Source: Crocinitomicaceae bacterium | Lineage (GTDB): Bacteria > Bacteroidota > Bacteroidia > Flavobacteriales_D > Crocinitomicaceae | Reading direction: 5' to 3' | Length of the DNA: 50,395 nucleotides | Assembly (NCBI GenBank): GCA_020436025.1 | Contig: JAGQYP010000026.1 | Location: 1-50,395 of the forward strand | In this document: positions 14,973-24,035 of the stretch, one piece after another | Layout: each line of letters starts with the position of its first letter | Numbering within the stretch: the stretch's first letter is position 1 | Made by a program: the position numbers and the translations under genes | The notes under the pieces: model-generated | Database searches by the model: none | What the model was told of the DNA's origin: nothing | Seen by the model: only the letters and a program-made list of their open reading frames with translations

Positions 14973-17714
14973 ATGAAAAATCACTACTACACTCTTTTGG
15001 GAGCTTTATTCATGAGTTCCTGGAATTTTGTTTACTCTCAATGCAATTTATTACAACACACTTGCGACAATACGGTCGGACTGAATACCTCAGGAATTTC
15101 GGCGAATGCTGGATCTATTTTGGCCTGTAACGGAATTGGAAATTATTCTTTGTATTCCTCTTCCGGAAGCAACCCTTACATTGCTACGCAAGATTTGTAC
15201 GTGAGTCAAGGAAACCAAGTGACATTGAATTTTCAGGCGCATAAAAACAGTAGTTATTTCGGTACTTGTGAGGTTTGGATGAAAATTGGAGGCTACTGTA
15301 ATTTCTCTGCCTATTCTACTTTTGATGACAACGGATGGGTAGAAATAGGAACTTTTTCGCCTTCTACTTCATGTAATAGTATGCCAACATTTACGGTTCC
15401 ATCCAATATTGCCGGGGGAAACATCATTTCGTTTTGCATTGTACTTAGAAATGCGAGTTCAACGAATTGGGTAGCTGTGGATAATATATGTATCAATCAA
15501 ACTACGGGATCTTCGGTACCAACAACCTATACAGAAGATTTTGGAAATGATGCTTGGTATCCAGACGCAGGTTATGTGAATATTCCTTACCACACCTATA
15601 AAAATGCTTCGGATGCCTACACATTGTTGGGATCTGGGGTAGATGGATTTGGAGATTATGCAGCTTATTTTTATACAGGATTTGATTTTTGTTCGTCGGT
15701 TTCCGGAACTGGAATCATCACTCCTGAAGTAAACACTTCGAGTTATACGAATGGACAAATTCGATTTGAATTTAAGTCAAAATACCCTTGCTCTGGTTCT
15801 CTAGGAGCTACTTTTGATGAAGATTATACTTCTTACTCTCCTGAAGTTTATGTGATGGAAGGGGCTGATAATGGGAGTAATACCTGGACCGCGATTCCCG
15901 TTAACTATTATTTCGCAGATTACAATTGGAGAATTGCTTCGTATGATATTTCAGATTACAAAAATGCCAATGTACGCTTCAAAATTGAAAGAGGAGGATT
16001 TTGTGGTACAGCAATGGAAGCAGTAGACAACATTAAGATATTTGATCGGAATTGTGCCATTTCAAAACTAACATGTGGCGCTATTTCAGGAGAAGCCAAT
16101 CCAGAAGTTTCTACAGACTATGCTTATTCTGTTCCCGCTACAGCAGGGGCAACTTATTACAAATGGTTTGTAAGACAAGGAGGAAATCTTTATGATACTT
16201 CTCCTTACATTGTTTCTGGTCAAGGAACGCAAAATGTAACAATCAATTTTGGTGCAACGGCAGGCTCATTTAAAGTGCTTTGTATTCCTTACGATTCTGA
16301 CCCAGCTTCAAATCCTGATGCTTGTTATGCGAAAATTGGATATATGAGCATGAGTGTGACCCAACCTACAACTATGGAATGGGATGTAGTAACGGCTACT
16401 GATGCTTCTTGTTATGGCGTCTGTGATGCTTCCATTTCAGCGACTTTTACAGGAGGAAACGGACCTTTTACTTATACATGGACAAATACAACAGGAACAA
16501 ATGGGAACGCTTCGAACCTCTGTGCGGGGCAGTATACTTTAACTATTGAAGACAACAATGGATTGACATTGGATTCCATTTTTACCATTGATGAACCAAC
16601 TGAAATGATAATTGGAAATGTTTCAGATCAATCCATCTGTTTGGGAGACACTATTCAAGTCAATGCTTCAGTTACGGGAAGCGCAAACTATACTTCAGTT
16701 TGGACACCCGCAACCGAGATTTCAAATACGACTATATTGAATCCTGAAGTTTATCCAAGTTCAAACACTACTTATCAGTTAACGATTACAGATGATGCCA
16801 CAAGCTGTTCTGTCCAACAAAACATGACAATTACGGTGAATTCAGATGCTCAATTTAGCTTGGGAACGGATCAGGAAGCATGTGTTGGAGCAACTATTCA
16901 GATTATGGGGCCTGCAGGAATGGATTCCTACTCTTGGTCAAATGGTGACAATACACAAAACACCTCCTCAATCACCGATGAAATGCTGATTTTAACAGTG
17001 TCTAAAAACAGTTGTTCTTGGAAAGACACGATCAATACGGTTTTCCATGCTTTACCTTTAAATGATTTAGGAAGTGATTTCAATTTGTGTTCGAATGAAA
17101 CGGCGATATTAAATGGAACTTCAGGAGGAGATGTCTATGCTTGGTCGACTACCGAAAGTACCCAAGACATAACCATATCTTCGGGTGGAATTTATTGGTT
17201 GGACATCACCAATTCAACTACTGGATGTACCAAAAGAGATTCGATAGAGGTCTTCCCAAAAGCGGCGCCAGTAATCAATATGCAGGACACCGTGACAGAT
17301 TGTGAACCCGGAGTGGTTTTAGACGCTGGAACACATACTTCTTATGATTGGAATACAGGAGCCACAAGTCAAACGATAACGGTTAACACTACGGGTTGGT
17401 ACATTGTTGAAGTGATGGACGGAGGCTGTTTTGAAACCGATTCGAGTTATGTTTGGATTCAAGATTGTACCGGATTAAATGAGCTTTCAGATGAGGAAGT
17501 AAAAATCTATCCAAATCCAGCTTCAACATTCATCCAAATTGAGGTTGCCCCTGGAAAAGTTGATGCGGTCCAACTAATTGATGCGCAAGGAAAATTAATT
17601 CTTCAAACCAATCAATTAAGAATTGAACGAGGGGATAATCCAAAAGGAGTGTATTGGCTAATACTGTTCAAAGACAAAATCCCAATTCGAAAAGAGAAAG
17701 TGATTTTTGAATAA
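14973..17714 (+). CDS. large T9SS-secreted protein with Ig-like and SprB-type repeats
   Basis: 913 residues with a signal peptide (about 1-22, ..NFVYSQ). The N-terminal half has two jelly-roll-like modules with repeated aromatic and Cys pairs (for example YSLYSSSGSNPYI; GIITPEVNTSSYTNGQIRFE). From about residue 470 come Ig/PKD/SprB-like repeats, the clearest being DASCYGVCDASISATF..GGNGPFTYTW, then repeated SW.NG.N.QN modules. The C-terminus from IYPNPAS (845-851) with VQLIDAQGKLI and PKGVYWLILF is a type A T9SS sorting domain. SprB-like repeats occur in gliding adhesins of Flavobacteria, so an adhesive or surface role is likely. A terminator follows the stop. Confidence 0.78.
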   Translation: MKNHYYTLLGALFMSSWNFVYSQCNLLQHTCDNTVGLNTSGISANAGSILACNGIGNYSLYSSSGSNPYIATQDLYVSQGNQVTLNFQAHKNSSYFGTCEVWMKIGGYCNFSAYSTFDDNGWVEIGTFSPSTSCNSMPTFTVPSNIAGGNIISFCIVLRNASSTNWVAVDNICINQTTGSSVPTTYTEDFGNDAWYPDAGYVNIPYHTYKNASDAYTLLGSGVDGFGDYAAYFYTGFDFCSSVSGTGIITPEVNTSSYTNGQIRFEFKSKYPCSGSLGATFDEDYTSYSPEVYVMEGADNGSNTWTAIPVNYYFADYNWRIASYDISDYKNANVRFKIERGGFCGTAMEAVDNIKIFDRNCAISKLTCGAISGEANPEVSTDYAYSVPATAGATYYKWFVRQGGNLYDTSPYIVSGQGTQNVTINFGATAGSFKVLCIPYDSDPASNPDACYAKIGYMSMSVTQPTTMEWDVVTATDASCYGVCDASISATFTGGNGPFTYTWTNTTGTNGNASNLCAGQYTLTIEDNNGLTLDSIFTIDEPTEMIIGNVSDQSICLGDTIQVNASVTGSANYTSVWTPATEISNTTILNPEVYPSSNTTYQLTITDDATSCSVQQNMTITVNSDAQFSLGTDQEACVGATIQIMGPAGMDSYSWSNGDNTQNTSSITDEMLILTVSKNSCSWKDTINTVFHALPLNDLGSDFNLCSNETAILNGTSGGDVYAWSTTESTQDITISSGGIYWLDITNSTTGCTKRDSIEVFPKAAPVINMQDTVTDCEPGVVLDAGTHTSYDWNTGATSQTITVNTTGWYIVEVMDGGCFETDSSYVWIQDCTGLNELSDEEVKIYPNPASTFIQIEVAPGKVDAVQLIDAQGKLILQTNQLRIERGDNPKGVYWLILFKDKIPIRKEKVIFE

Positions 17715-17721
17715 AATTTAC

Positions 17722-17749
17722 AGCCTCTGAGTTTTCGGGGGCTTTTTTT
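17722..17749 (+). terminator. rho-independent terminator after the T9SS gene
   Basis: AGCCTCTGA / TCGGGGGCT hairpin (9 pairs counting G-U) with a GTTT loop, followed by a T-run. Confidence 0.75.
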
Positions 17750-17796
17750 ATTCTAAAACTTTTAAAAGAGAATCGATAAAAAGAAATCCAGATATC

Positions 17797-17938
17797 CCCT
17801 TCGACTGCGCAAAACCTTTTAGAGCAAAGCCCAAAATCACGAAATGCGCTCAGGGACCGTTTTGAAATTTAATAAAACGGAGCACAATCAATGAACTACT
17901 AAACAAAACTTAGTACAATGTGCTCCAAAAAAAGGTCC
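17797..17938. repeat. interrupted intergenic repeat and three-arm inverted repeat upstream of ileS
   Basis: CCCTTCGACTGCGC (17797-17810) and TGCGCTCAGGGACC (17845-17858) look like the two halves of one element, separated by a 34-base insert with TGCGC repeated on both sides. The right half begins a nested fold: GGACC (17854) with GGTCC (17934-17938) closing GTTTT/AAAAC (17859-17878) and GGAGCACA (17879-17886)/TGTGCTCC (17919-17926), the latter containing TACTAA/TTAGTA. It ends 63 bases before ileS. Confidence 0.5.
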
Positions 17939-17948
17939 AAAAATCCAA

Positions 17949-17980
17949 TTAGCACATTAGCATAGAAATCCTTAATTTTG
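17949..17980 (+). promoter_or_regulatory. ileS promoter
   Basis: -33-like TTAG (17949-17952) and a perfect -7 box TAATTTTG (17973-17980), 20 bases apart. Gives a leader of about 15 bases before the ATG at 18002. Confidence 0.5.
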
Positions 17981-18001
17981 CCGCCTTAATTCTTTCTTGA
18001 A

Positions 18002-21000
18002 ATGAGCAAAAACTATAAAGAATACCAAAAATTAGACTTACCCAATGTGGCAAGTCAGGTACTCGATAAATGGGAACAAGATCAGGTTTTCCAAAAAAGT
18101 ATTGAATCCAGAGAAGGGAATCCACCTTTCGTGTTTTTTGAAGGGCCACCGTCAGCAAACGGACTCCCAGGGATTCACCACGCCATGGCAAGATCGATCA
18201 AAGACATTTTTTGTCGATACAAAACGCTTAAAGGTTTTCAAGTAAAAAGAAAAGCGGGTTGGGACACTCATGGTTTGCCTGTAGAGCTTGGTGTAGAGAA
18301 AGAATTAGGCATCACTAAGGAAGATATTGGAACCAAAATTTCAGTAGACGATTACAACAAAGCTTGTAGAGAAGCAGTGATGCGGTACACCGACATTTGG
18401 AACGATCTCACTGTGAAAATGGGCTATTGGGTAGATATGAATGATCCTTACATCACGTATCAATCCAAATACATGGAATCTGTTTGGTGGTTGCTCAACA
18501 ATATTTACAAGAAAGGTTTATTGTACAAAGGGTACACAATCCAACCCTATTCACCAAAAGCGGGAACAGGTTTGTCATCCCACGAATTGAACCAGCCAGG
18601 TTGTTATAAGGATGTGACGGATACCACGGTGGTAGCACAATTTAAATTGAAAGCGGATCAAAATGCCAAAATGAAACAAGTGTTTTCTCAGATCGATGAG
18701 AATGCAGACATTCACTTTTTGGCTTGGACGACTACTCCTTGGACTTTGCCTTCGAATACGGCTTTGACGGTCGGACCAAAAATCGAGTATTGCGTAGTGT
18801 ATTCTTTCAACCAATACACGAAAAAACCGATTCAGGTGATCTTGGCGAAGAACTTAGTTGGAAAACAATTTGCTGGAAAATTTGAGCAATTGGAATCTAG
18901 AGAAGAACTTGCGAATTACGATCCAGAAGGAAAGAAAACCCCATATTTTGTAGGCGAATCCTGTGTTGGGGCAGATCTAGTTGGGTTCCAATACGAACAA
19001 CTTTTACAATACGCCCAACCTTACGAGGATGCAGATAAAGCATTTCAAGTAATTCCTGGTGATTTCGTAACCACTGAGGATGGAACCGGAATCGTGCACA
19101 CGGCTCCTACTTTTGGTGCAGATGATGCGAAAGTTGCTAAAGATGCAGGTGTTCCGGGTATGCTGGTATTAGATCAACATGATAATCCAGTGCCTTTGGT
19201 AGATCTTCAAGGGAAATTCAGACCAGAAATGGGTGAGTTTGCCGGAATGTATGTGAAGAATGAATATTATACTGACGAAGAAGCGCCTGAAAAATCGGTA
19301 GATGTGCAAATTGCCATCAAATTGAAAGAAGAAAATTTAGCTTTTAAAGTTGAAAAATATGTCCACAGTTACCCACACTGTTGGAGAACGGACAAACCCG
19401 TATTATACTACCCATTAGATTCTTGGTTCATCAAAGTAACGGATGTGAAAGAAAGAATGGTAGAATTAAACAAAACTATCAACTGGAAACCAGAATCGAC
19501 AGGTACAGGAAGATTTGGAAACTGGTTAGAAAATGCCAACGACTGGAACTTGTCGAGATCAAGATATTGGGGAATTCCTATTCCGATTTGGTCTTCTGAA
19601 GACGGGTCAGAAAGAATTTGTATTGGTTCTTTGGAACAACTAAAATCAGAATGTGAAAAAGCGGTGAAAGCCAGTGTGATGTCATCGAATCCTTTAGCTG
19701 ATTTTGAAGTTGGAAATATGTCGGACGACAATTATGCGAAGATCGATCTACATAAAAACTACATGGATCAAATCACTTTGGTTTCTGATAAAGGAACTCC
19801 TTTAAAAAGAGAATCTGATTTGATTGATGTTTGGTTTGATTCAGGTTCGATGCCTTACGCACAATGGCACTACCCATTTGAGAATAAAGAGTTGATTGAT
19901 GAACACAAATCTTTCCCTGCCGATTTTATCGCGGAAGGGGTGGATCAAACGCGTGGATGGTTCTATACATTGCACGCGATTGCAACTATGAATTTCGATT
20001 CCGTAGCCTATAAAAATGTGGTCTCCAATGGATTGGTTTTGGACAAAAACGGACAAAAAATGTCGAAGTCTAAAGGCAATACGGTAGATCCGTTTACCAC
20101 TTTGGAAAAATACGGTCCGGATGCCACTCGCTGGTATATGGTTACCAATGCACAACCTTGGGACAACTTAAGATTCGATTTAGATGGAATTACAGAAGTT
20201 CAAAGAAAATTCTTTGGAACGCTTTACAATACTTATGGTTTCTTTGCTTTGTATGCCAACATTGACGGCTTTACTTATTCTGAAGCAGATTTGGCCAATT
20301 CAGACAGACCTGAAATTGACAGATGGATTTTATCTAAACTGAATTCTTTGATCAAAGATGTGGATGAAGCATTTGCAAGCTACGAACCTACAAAAGCAGG
20401 AAGACTAATAAGCGACTTTGTTCAGGATCACTTGTCCAACTGGTACGTAAGATTATGTAGAAGAAGATTCTGGAAAGGAGAATATACTCAAGATAAAATT
20501 TCAGCCTATCAGACATTGTTTACTTGTTTGGAAAAAGTGGCTCAGTTGTCTTCTCCAATTGCTCCTTTCTACATGGATCAGTTGTATCAAGATTTGATGT
20601 CGGTAAAAGCAAATCAAGCAAATCTTTCGGTGCATTTATCTGATTTTCCTAAAGTAGATGAATCGGTAATTGATACAGATTTGGAAGCAAGGATGAGTCT
20701 GGCTCAGGATATTTCTTCTTTGGCTTTGAGTTTGAGAAAACAAGAGCAAATCAAGGTAAGACAACCACTTCAAAAAATCGTAGTTCCAGTATTGGATGCT
20801 GATTTTGAAAGAAGAGTGGCGGATGTTTCAGAGATCATCAAATCTGAAATCAATGTAAAAGAGATCTTGATGATGAAAGACACTTCAGGTTTCTTGAAAA
20901 AGAAGATCAAACCAAATTTCAAAACCATTGGCCCAAAATACAAACAGCAAATGAAAGCCATCTCAGGAATGATCAACGCTTGGGGAATGGATGCCATTGC

Positions 21001-21424
21001 GGAAGTAGAAAAAAACAAAGGTTGGCAAGGAGAAATCGAAGGCGAAACCATTGTATTAGACATGAACGATTTCGAAATCTCTGTAGACGACGTTCCTGGA
21101 TATTTAGTGGCTTCAGATGGAGGTTTGACCGTAGCCATGGACATCACACTAACAGAGGACTTGAAAGCGGAAGGAATTGCAAGAGAATTGGTCAACCGTA
21201 TCCAGAATTTCAGAAAAGATTCAGGTTTAGAAGTAACGGACAGAATCGATTTAAAAATTGAATCCGATGCAGATATTACTAAAGCCATCGAAAGCAACAT
21301 GCAATATATCTGTGATGAGGTATTAGCCAATAAAATTGAATTTGGAAGCGTAGACTACAGCTCAAAAATGGACGCCGAATTGAATCCAGGAGAAAATGTG
21401 GTGATTGGCTTGGAGAAAAATTAG
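18002..21424 (+). CDS. ileS: isoleucyl-tRNA synthetase, long (type 2) form
   Basis: 1140 residues. Charges tRNA-Ile with isoleucine in the cytoplasm, with a CP1 editing domain that removes misactivated valine. The class I signature is GPPSANGLPGIHHAMA near residue 50, RKAGWDTHGLPVELGVEKE follows, the editing domain contains AWTTTPWTLPSNTALTVG and the KMSKS loop is GQKMSKSKGN. The C-terminal anticodon-binding region (SDFVQDHLSNWYVRLCRRRFW) and the last 100 residues match the longer, eukaryote-like IleRS2 group, which lacks the zinc-binding tail of E. coli-type IleRS and is generally less sensitive to mupirocin. The start at 18002 is ATG with a promoter at normal distance. Confidence 0.96.
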   Translation: MSKNYKEYQKLDLPNVASQVLDKWEQDQVFQKSIESREGNPPFVFFEGPPSANGLPGIHHAMARSIKDIFCRYKTLKGFQVKRKAGWDTHGLPVELGVEKELGITKEDIGTKISVDDYNKACREAVMRYTDIWNDLTVKMGYWVDMNDPYITYQSKYMESVWWLLNNIYKKGLLYKGYTIQPYSPKAGTGLSSHELNQPGCYKDVTDTTVVAQFKLKADQNAKMKQVFSQIDENADIHFLAWTTTPWTLPSNTALTVGPKIEYCVVYSFNQYTKKPIQVILAKNLVGKQFAGKFEQLESREELANYDPEGKKTPYFVGESCVGADLVGFQYEQLLQYAQPYEDADKAFQVIPGDFVTTEDGTGIVHTAPTFGADDAKVAKDAGVPGMLVLDQHDNPVPLVDLQGKFRPEMGEFAGMYVKNEYYTDEEAPEKSVDVQIAIKLKEENLAFKVEKYVHSYPHCWRTDKPVLYYPLDSWFIKVTDVKERMVELNKTINWKPESTGTGRFGNWLENANDWNLSRSRYWGIPIPIWSSEDGSERICIGSLEQLKSECEKAVKASVMSSNPLADFEVGNMSDDNYAKIDLHKNYMDQITLVSDKGTPLKRESDLIDVWFDSGSMPYAQWHYPFENKELIDEHKSFPADFIAEGVDQTRGWFYTLHAIATMNFDSVAYKNVVSNGLVLDKNGQKMSKSKGNTVDPFTTLEKYGPDATRWYMVTNAQPWDNLRFDLDGITEVQRKFFGTLYNTYGFFALYANIDGFTYSEADLANSDRPEIDRWILSKLNSLIKDVDEAFASYEPTKAGRLISDFVQDHLSNWYVRLCRRRFWKGEYTQDKISAYQTLFTCLEKVAQLSSPIAPFYMDQLYQDLMSVKANQANLSVHLSDFPKVDESVIDTDLEARMSLAQDISSLALSLRKQEQIKVRQPLQKIVVPVLDADFERRVADVSEIIKSEINVKEILMMKDTSGFLKKKIKPNFKTIGPKYKQQMKAISGMINAWGMDAIAEVEKNKGWQGEIEGETIVLDMNDFEISVDDVPGYLVASDGGLTVAMDITLTEDLKAEGIARELVNRIQNFRKDSGLEVTDRIDLKIESDADITKAIESNMQYICDEVLANKIEFGSVDYSSKMDAELNPGENVVIGLEKN

Positions 21425-21463
21425 ATGGTTTAGAATGAATAATGAATAATGAAAAATGAAGAA

Positions 21464-21491
21464 TTTGGTTTGTAACTGAATTCTAGTTTTG
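21464..21491 (+). promoter_or_regulatory. promoter of the second NTR-like gene
   Basis: TTTG (21464-21467) and TAGTTTTG (21484-21491), 16 bases apart, both matching the Bacteroidota consensus, 12 bases before the ATG at 21504. Confidence 0.5.
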
Positions 21492-21503
21492 TATTCTGAT
21501 CAT

Positions 21504-21893
21504 ATGAAGTTTTTTCTCTTACTCTTTTTGATTGGTTTATTGTATGCTGAATCTTTTGCATGCAGTTGTAAGGGCAATCTGGATCCTTTTTACAAAGATA
21601 ATTTGAAGAAGTATTATTATTTCACAGGAAAAGTAATCGTTACTGAAGAGATAGAAGGGGACTTTCCCAAAAGAAAATACACTTTATTAATTACGAATAA
21701 CTTCAATTCTGAGTTTGTGAAAGATACTTTTGTGGTTTATTCTTCCAAAGGTAGTTGTGGGCTTAAACTAGAAATTGGTACAGAATATATTTTGGGCGCT
21801 ACAAAAGAAAAAGAAAGTCGTGTCGGAGTTTGCCTTTTACATGCTAGAGTTGAGGAGAAGAAAGAATTGATTTCCAAACTTTCAAACAAATAA
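21504..21893 (+). CDS. small secreted protein, NTR/TIMP-like fold
   Basis: 129 residues when started at ATG 21504, which gives a clean signal peptide (MKFFLLLFLIGLLYAESFA) directly followed by the mature CSCKG; a TTG five codons upstream lies inside the -7 box and is rejected. The mature protein has the C-x-C start, a KYTLLITNNF strand, a central Cys (GSCGL), GTEYILGATKE and a late Cys (VGVCLL), the same order as the gene at 10933-11343. Both are therefore probably NTR-like secreted proteins. Function unknown. An A/T-rich AATGAATAATGAATAATGA tract precedes its promoter. Confidence 0.6.
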   Translation: MKFFLLLFLIGLLYAESFACSCKGNLDPFYKDNLKKYYYFTGKVIVTEEIEGDFPKRKYTLLITNNFNSEFVKDTFVVYSSKGSCGLKLEIGTEYILGATKEKESRVGVCLLHARVEEKKELISKLSNK

Positions 21894-21900
21894 AAAGCAA

Positions 21901-21930
21901 TAAAAAAAGGGGCACAAGCCCCCAAAAAAA
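21901..21930 (-). terminator. terminator of the lipoprotein at 21976-22608
   Basis: GGGGC / GCCCC hairpin with a four-base loop; on the - strand it is followed by TTTTTTTA. The + strand side has A-rich rather than T-rich flank, so it mainly serves the - strand gene. Confidence 0.7.
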
Positions 21931-21975
21931 TTCTTAATTTTTAATTTTTCATTGTTAATTTCAATCTCCGATTGA

Positions 21976-22608
21976 CTACGCTTTTCCGCCTTTAAATTCA
22001 GATTCCCAATAGTCTTGTTCGATTTTTTCGGAGAATTTCACAGTTACTTTAGTACCGTCTTTACCAGTCATTTCGATTTCTCCTTCTACCAGGTCTTTTG
22101 TTAAGTTGGTAATTTTCGCTTTTCCTGAAAAATCATCACCTCTTGTGGCAGATTGCATCATCAAATCAGCTGCAGATCCTTTCATGTAAACTTGAGCTTT
22201 ACAACCCATGTCTCCATTCATGAAATCACCCCCTACACCATAATCTCCTGCTTCAAGATCTGTAGGTTCAGTTCCTTTGTCAAATCTTTTTCCACTGAAT
22301 TGAAAAATGATGATTACTTCACCTTCGTTTTCAGGTTGCTTGACATTTGCCCACATTTTATTGTACTCAATCTTATCCATATTGGAAACTGCAACATACA
22401 AAACAGGCTGAAATTTGGTTCCGTTCCAGTTCATACCACTTTTGAATGCAGTAGAAGACTTCTTTTCAAATTTGTCAAGTGGAGCATGTGTATTGGTCAT
22501 TTCGAAAGTGGTTCCTTTAGCAGACCCTCCTCCTTCACCTTCAGCATCTCCTCCGCCACAAGCAAATAAAAATACTGAGGCTAGAGCTAGTGTTAAAATC
22601 TTTTTCAT
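21976..22608 (-). CDS. lipoprotein of unknown function
   Basis: 210 residues. SPII lipobox FLFACGGG with Cys17, followed by a Gly/Glu-rich spacer (GGGDAEGEGGGSAKG) that would tether a folded domain to the membrane. The remainder is beta-rich (FQPVLYVAVSNMD, GEVIIIFQFSGK, GKAKITNLTKDLVEGEIEM) with alternating polar/hydrophobic residues and no recognised catalytic motif. Single transcription unit: -7 box upstream, terminator downstream. Not assigned to a family. Confidence 0.65.
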   Translation of the reverse strand: MKKILTLALASVFLFACGGGDAEGEGGGSAKGTTFEMTNTHAPLDKFEKKSSTAFKSGMNWNGTKFQPVLYVAVSNMDKIEYNKMWANVKQPENEGEVIIIFQFSGKRFDKGTEPTDLEAGDYGVGGDFMNGDMGCKAQVYMKGSAADLMMQSATRGDDFSGKAKITNLTKDLVEGEIEMTGKDGTKVTVKFSEKIEQDYWESEFKGGKA

Positions 22609-22632
22609 GTTAATTACAATTTATGTTTTGTA

Positions 22633-22640
22633 CAAACATA
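22633..22640 (-). promoter_or_regulatory. -7 box of the lipoprotein gene
   Basis: The - strand reads TATGTTTG, perfect TAnnTTTG, 24 bases before the ATG at 22608. The -33 box is unclear. Confidence 0.4.
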
Positions 22641-22679
22641 ATGATTATCAAAGAATTGATAGTCAGAAAAAATCTTAAT

Positions 22680-23321
22680 TTAATGAGTTGTTCCTTGAGC
22701 TTCCAAAACCTTCTCTTGTTCTGGATCTTCTTTGAAAGTTTTAAGAACTTTGTGGACGTGTGAAGCACTGCATCCAAACTTATCTGCAAGTTCTTTTAAA
22801 GTCATGTTCTTGTTTTCTCTTAACCAAACAATCCTTTTCTTCTGCCCATAATTTAATGGATCTGGTCTTCCTTGACTGTTATTCCCTCCGTTTGGACCGT
22901 ATTTCAATCTACGTTTTCTCCATAAGTCGGAGTTGTCTCTCTTTCCTGTTTCAAATCCATGTTTGATGGATTCGCTATAAGACGCCCAAGTCAGATTTTC
23001 AACAGAATTATTGGTGAAATCCCCATCCACATGAATAACAACTTTTCTTTTTCTCGGAGTTGGATTTTCAATAAATGCCAAAGCCACAGCCTTGTGAGGA
23101 TAAACGGTTTTGCGCTTCCCTTTATCATCCACAAGATCAGTCATAAAGAATCCATTGTCAGGATGCTTTCTTAATTTCTTTACTTTACCCTTCAGATGAA
23201 AAACTTTTCCATTTGATAAGGTCTTTTTTCTTGATTTAGAACGGATTTCTCCGCGGTTAGAAACTTCATAACTAGAAAAGCCAGGTATCTTTTTCCAAAT
23301 TGTTGTTTCTTCTTTACTCAT
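22680..23321 (-). CDS. NUMOD4-HNH endonuclease-like protein with C-terminal helix-turn-helix
   Basis: 213 residues. The N-terminus WKKIPGFSSYEVSNRGEIRS (9-28) is a NUMOD4 motif. It is followed by an HNH_3-type nuclease core with H97 (VIHVDGD), N104-N105 and N109 (NNSVENLTW), and the C-terminal part (about 160-200, KNMTLKELADKFGCSASHVHKV) is a helix-turn-helix of resolvase/homeodomain type. This domain order is typical of free-standing homing endonucleases and phage or mobile HNH proteins. No intron, intein or phage genes flank it, so it may be a stand-alone selfish gene or a co-opted DNA-binding protein. The 212 bases upstream hold no other gene. Confidence 0.75.
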   Translation of the reverse strand: MSKEETTIWKKIPGFSSYEVSNRGEIRSKSRKKTLSNGKVFHLKGKVKKLRKHPDNGFFMTDLVDDKGKRKTVYPHKAVALAFIENPTPRKRKVVIHVDGDFTNNSVENLTWASYSESIKHGFETGKRDNSDLWRKRRLKYGPNGGNNSQGRPDPLNYGQKKRIVWLRENKNMTLKELADKFGCSASHVHKVLKTFKEDPEQEKVLEAQGTTH

Positions 23322-23533
23322 AGTTGTTTTCCTTTCAGGCTTTCGGTAAAACTCTAGGATATTTCGATGAAATTACAAAATATATAAGTTAAAACCAACT
23401 AAAGACTCGACAAAAGGCTTAATCATGTCGATGAGTAGTTTTGAAAAAATTGCTATAAACTTGGCTATCAGTGGGTTCTACGAATACATCAATATATCCC
23501 ACCAATGATAAAAAAATATCGACAAGAGGTCGA

Positions 23534-23974
23534 TTATCTTCTTTTAAGGAAAAAGTTTTTTAGGATTTGAGCACATTCATTTTCTAGAATGCCGGAAACA
23601 ATTTCTGTTTTTGGATGATAAATGCCCTCAAAACGTCCGGCTCCTCTCTTTTCATCTTTCGCTCCAAATACAATTTTTGCAGGTCTTGCCCAGTACAATG
23701 CTCCGGCACACATACTGCAGGGTTCCAATGTAATATAAACCTTGCATCCGTCTAGAAATTTACTCCCGAGAGTATTTGATGCTGCAGTGATGGCCTGTAT
23801 TTCTGCATGAGCTGTAACGTCGTTAAAAGTTTCAGTCATATTGTGGCCACGCCCTATGATTTGTTCTTTGAACACTACTATGGCTCCAACAGGAACTTCA
23901 TCTTTATCCAATGCTTTTTCAGCTTCTTCAAAAGCTTTTTGCATCCAAAATTCATCTGTTTGTTCCTTTAGCAT
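23534..23974 (-). CDS. tadA: tRNA-specific adenosine deaminase TadA
   Basis: 146 residues, standard length. Deaminates A34 to inosine in the anticodon of tRNA-Arg(ACG). The zinc-dependent deaminase signature is intact: HAE (H56, catalytic E58) and PCSMC (C86, C89), with VPVGAIVVF upstream and GAGRF after it. It starts at ATG 23974, four bases after a -7 box. Divergent from ispG, with 61 bases between the two starts. Confidence 0.93.
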   Translation of the reverse strand: MLKEQTDEFWMQKAFEEAEKALDKDEVPVGAIVVFKEQIIGRGHNMTETFNDVTAHAEIQAITAASNTLGSKFLDGCKVYITLEPCSMCAGALYWARPAKIVFGAKDEKRGAGRFEGIYHPKTEIVSGILENECAQILKNFFLKRR

Positions 23975-23978
23975 GTTG

Positions 23979-23986
23979 CAAAAATA
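23979..23986 (-). promoter_or_regulatory. -7 box of tadA
   Basis: The - strand reads TATTTTTG followed by CAAC and the ATG; predicted leaderless mRNA. Confidence 0.45.
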
Positions 23987-23996
23987 GTGGCTTTCC

Positions 23997-24028
23997 TTGA
24001 ATTAGACTCTTCGAATTCCCTAATTTTG
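23997..24028 (+). promoter_or_regulatory. ispG promoter
   Basis: TTG (23997-23999) and TAATTTTG (24021-24028) 21 bases apart, seven bases before the ATG at 24036. Confidence 0.5.
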
Positions 24029-24035
24029 TCTTTCA

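Noticed and set aside
20770..21330. 186-codon open frame antisense to ileS
   Set aside because: Lies wholly within the well-supported ileS gene, has no family motif and mirrors its codon bias.
21489..21503. TTG start five codons upstream for the second NTR-like protein
   Set aside because: It lies inside the -7 promoter box and would spoil the signal peptide; ATG 21504 is used.
23322..23533. Search for a tRNA or small RNA between tadA and the HNH gene
   Set aside because: No cloverleaf or stable hairpin found; the 212 bases hold nothing recognisable.
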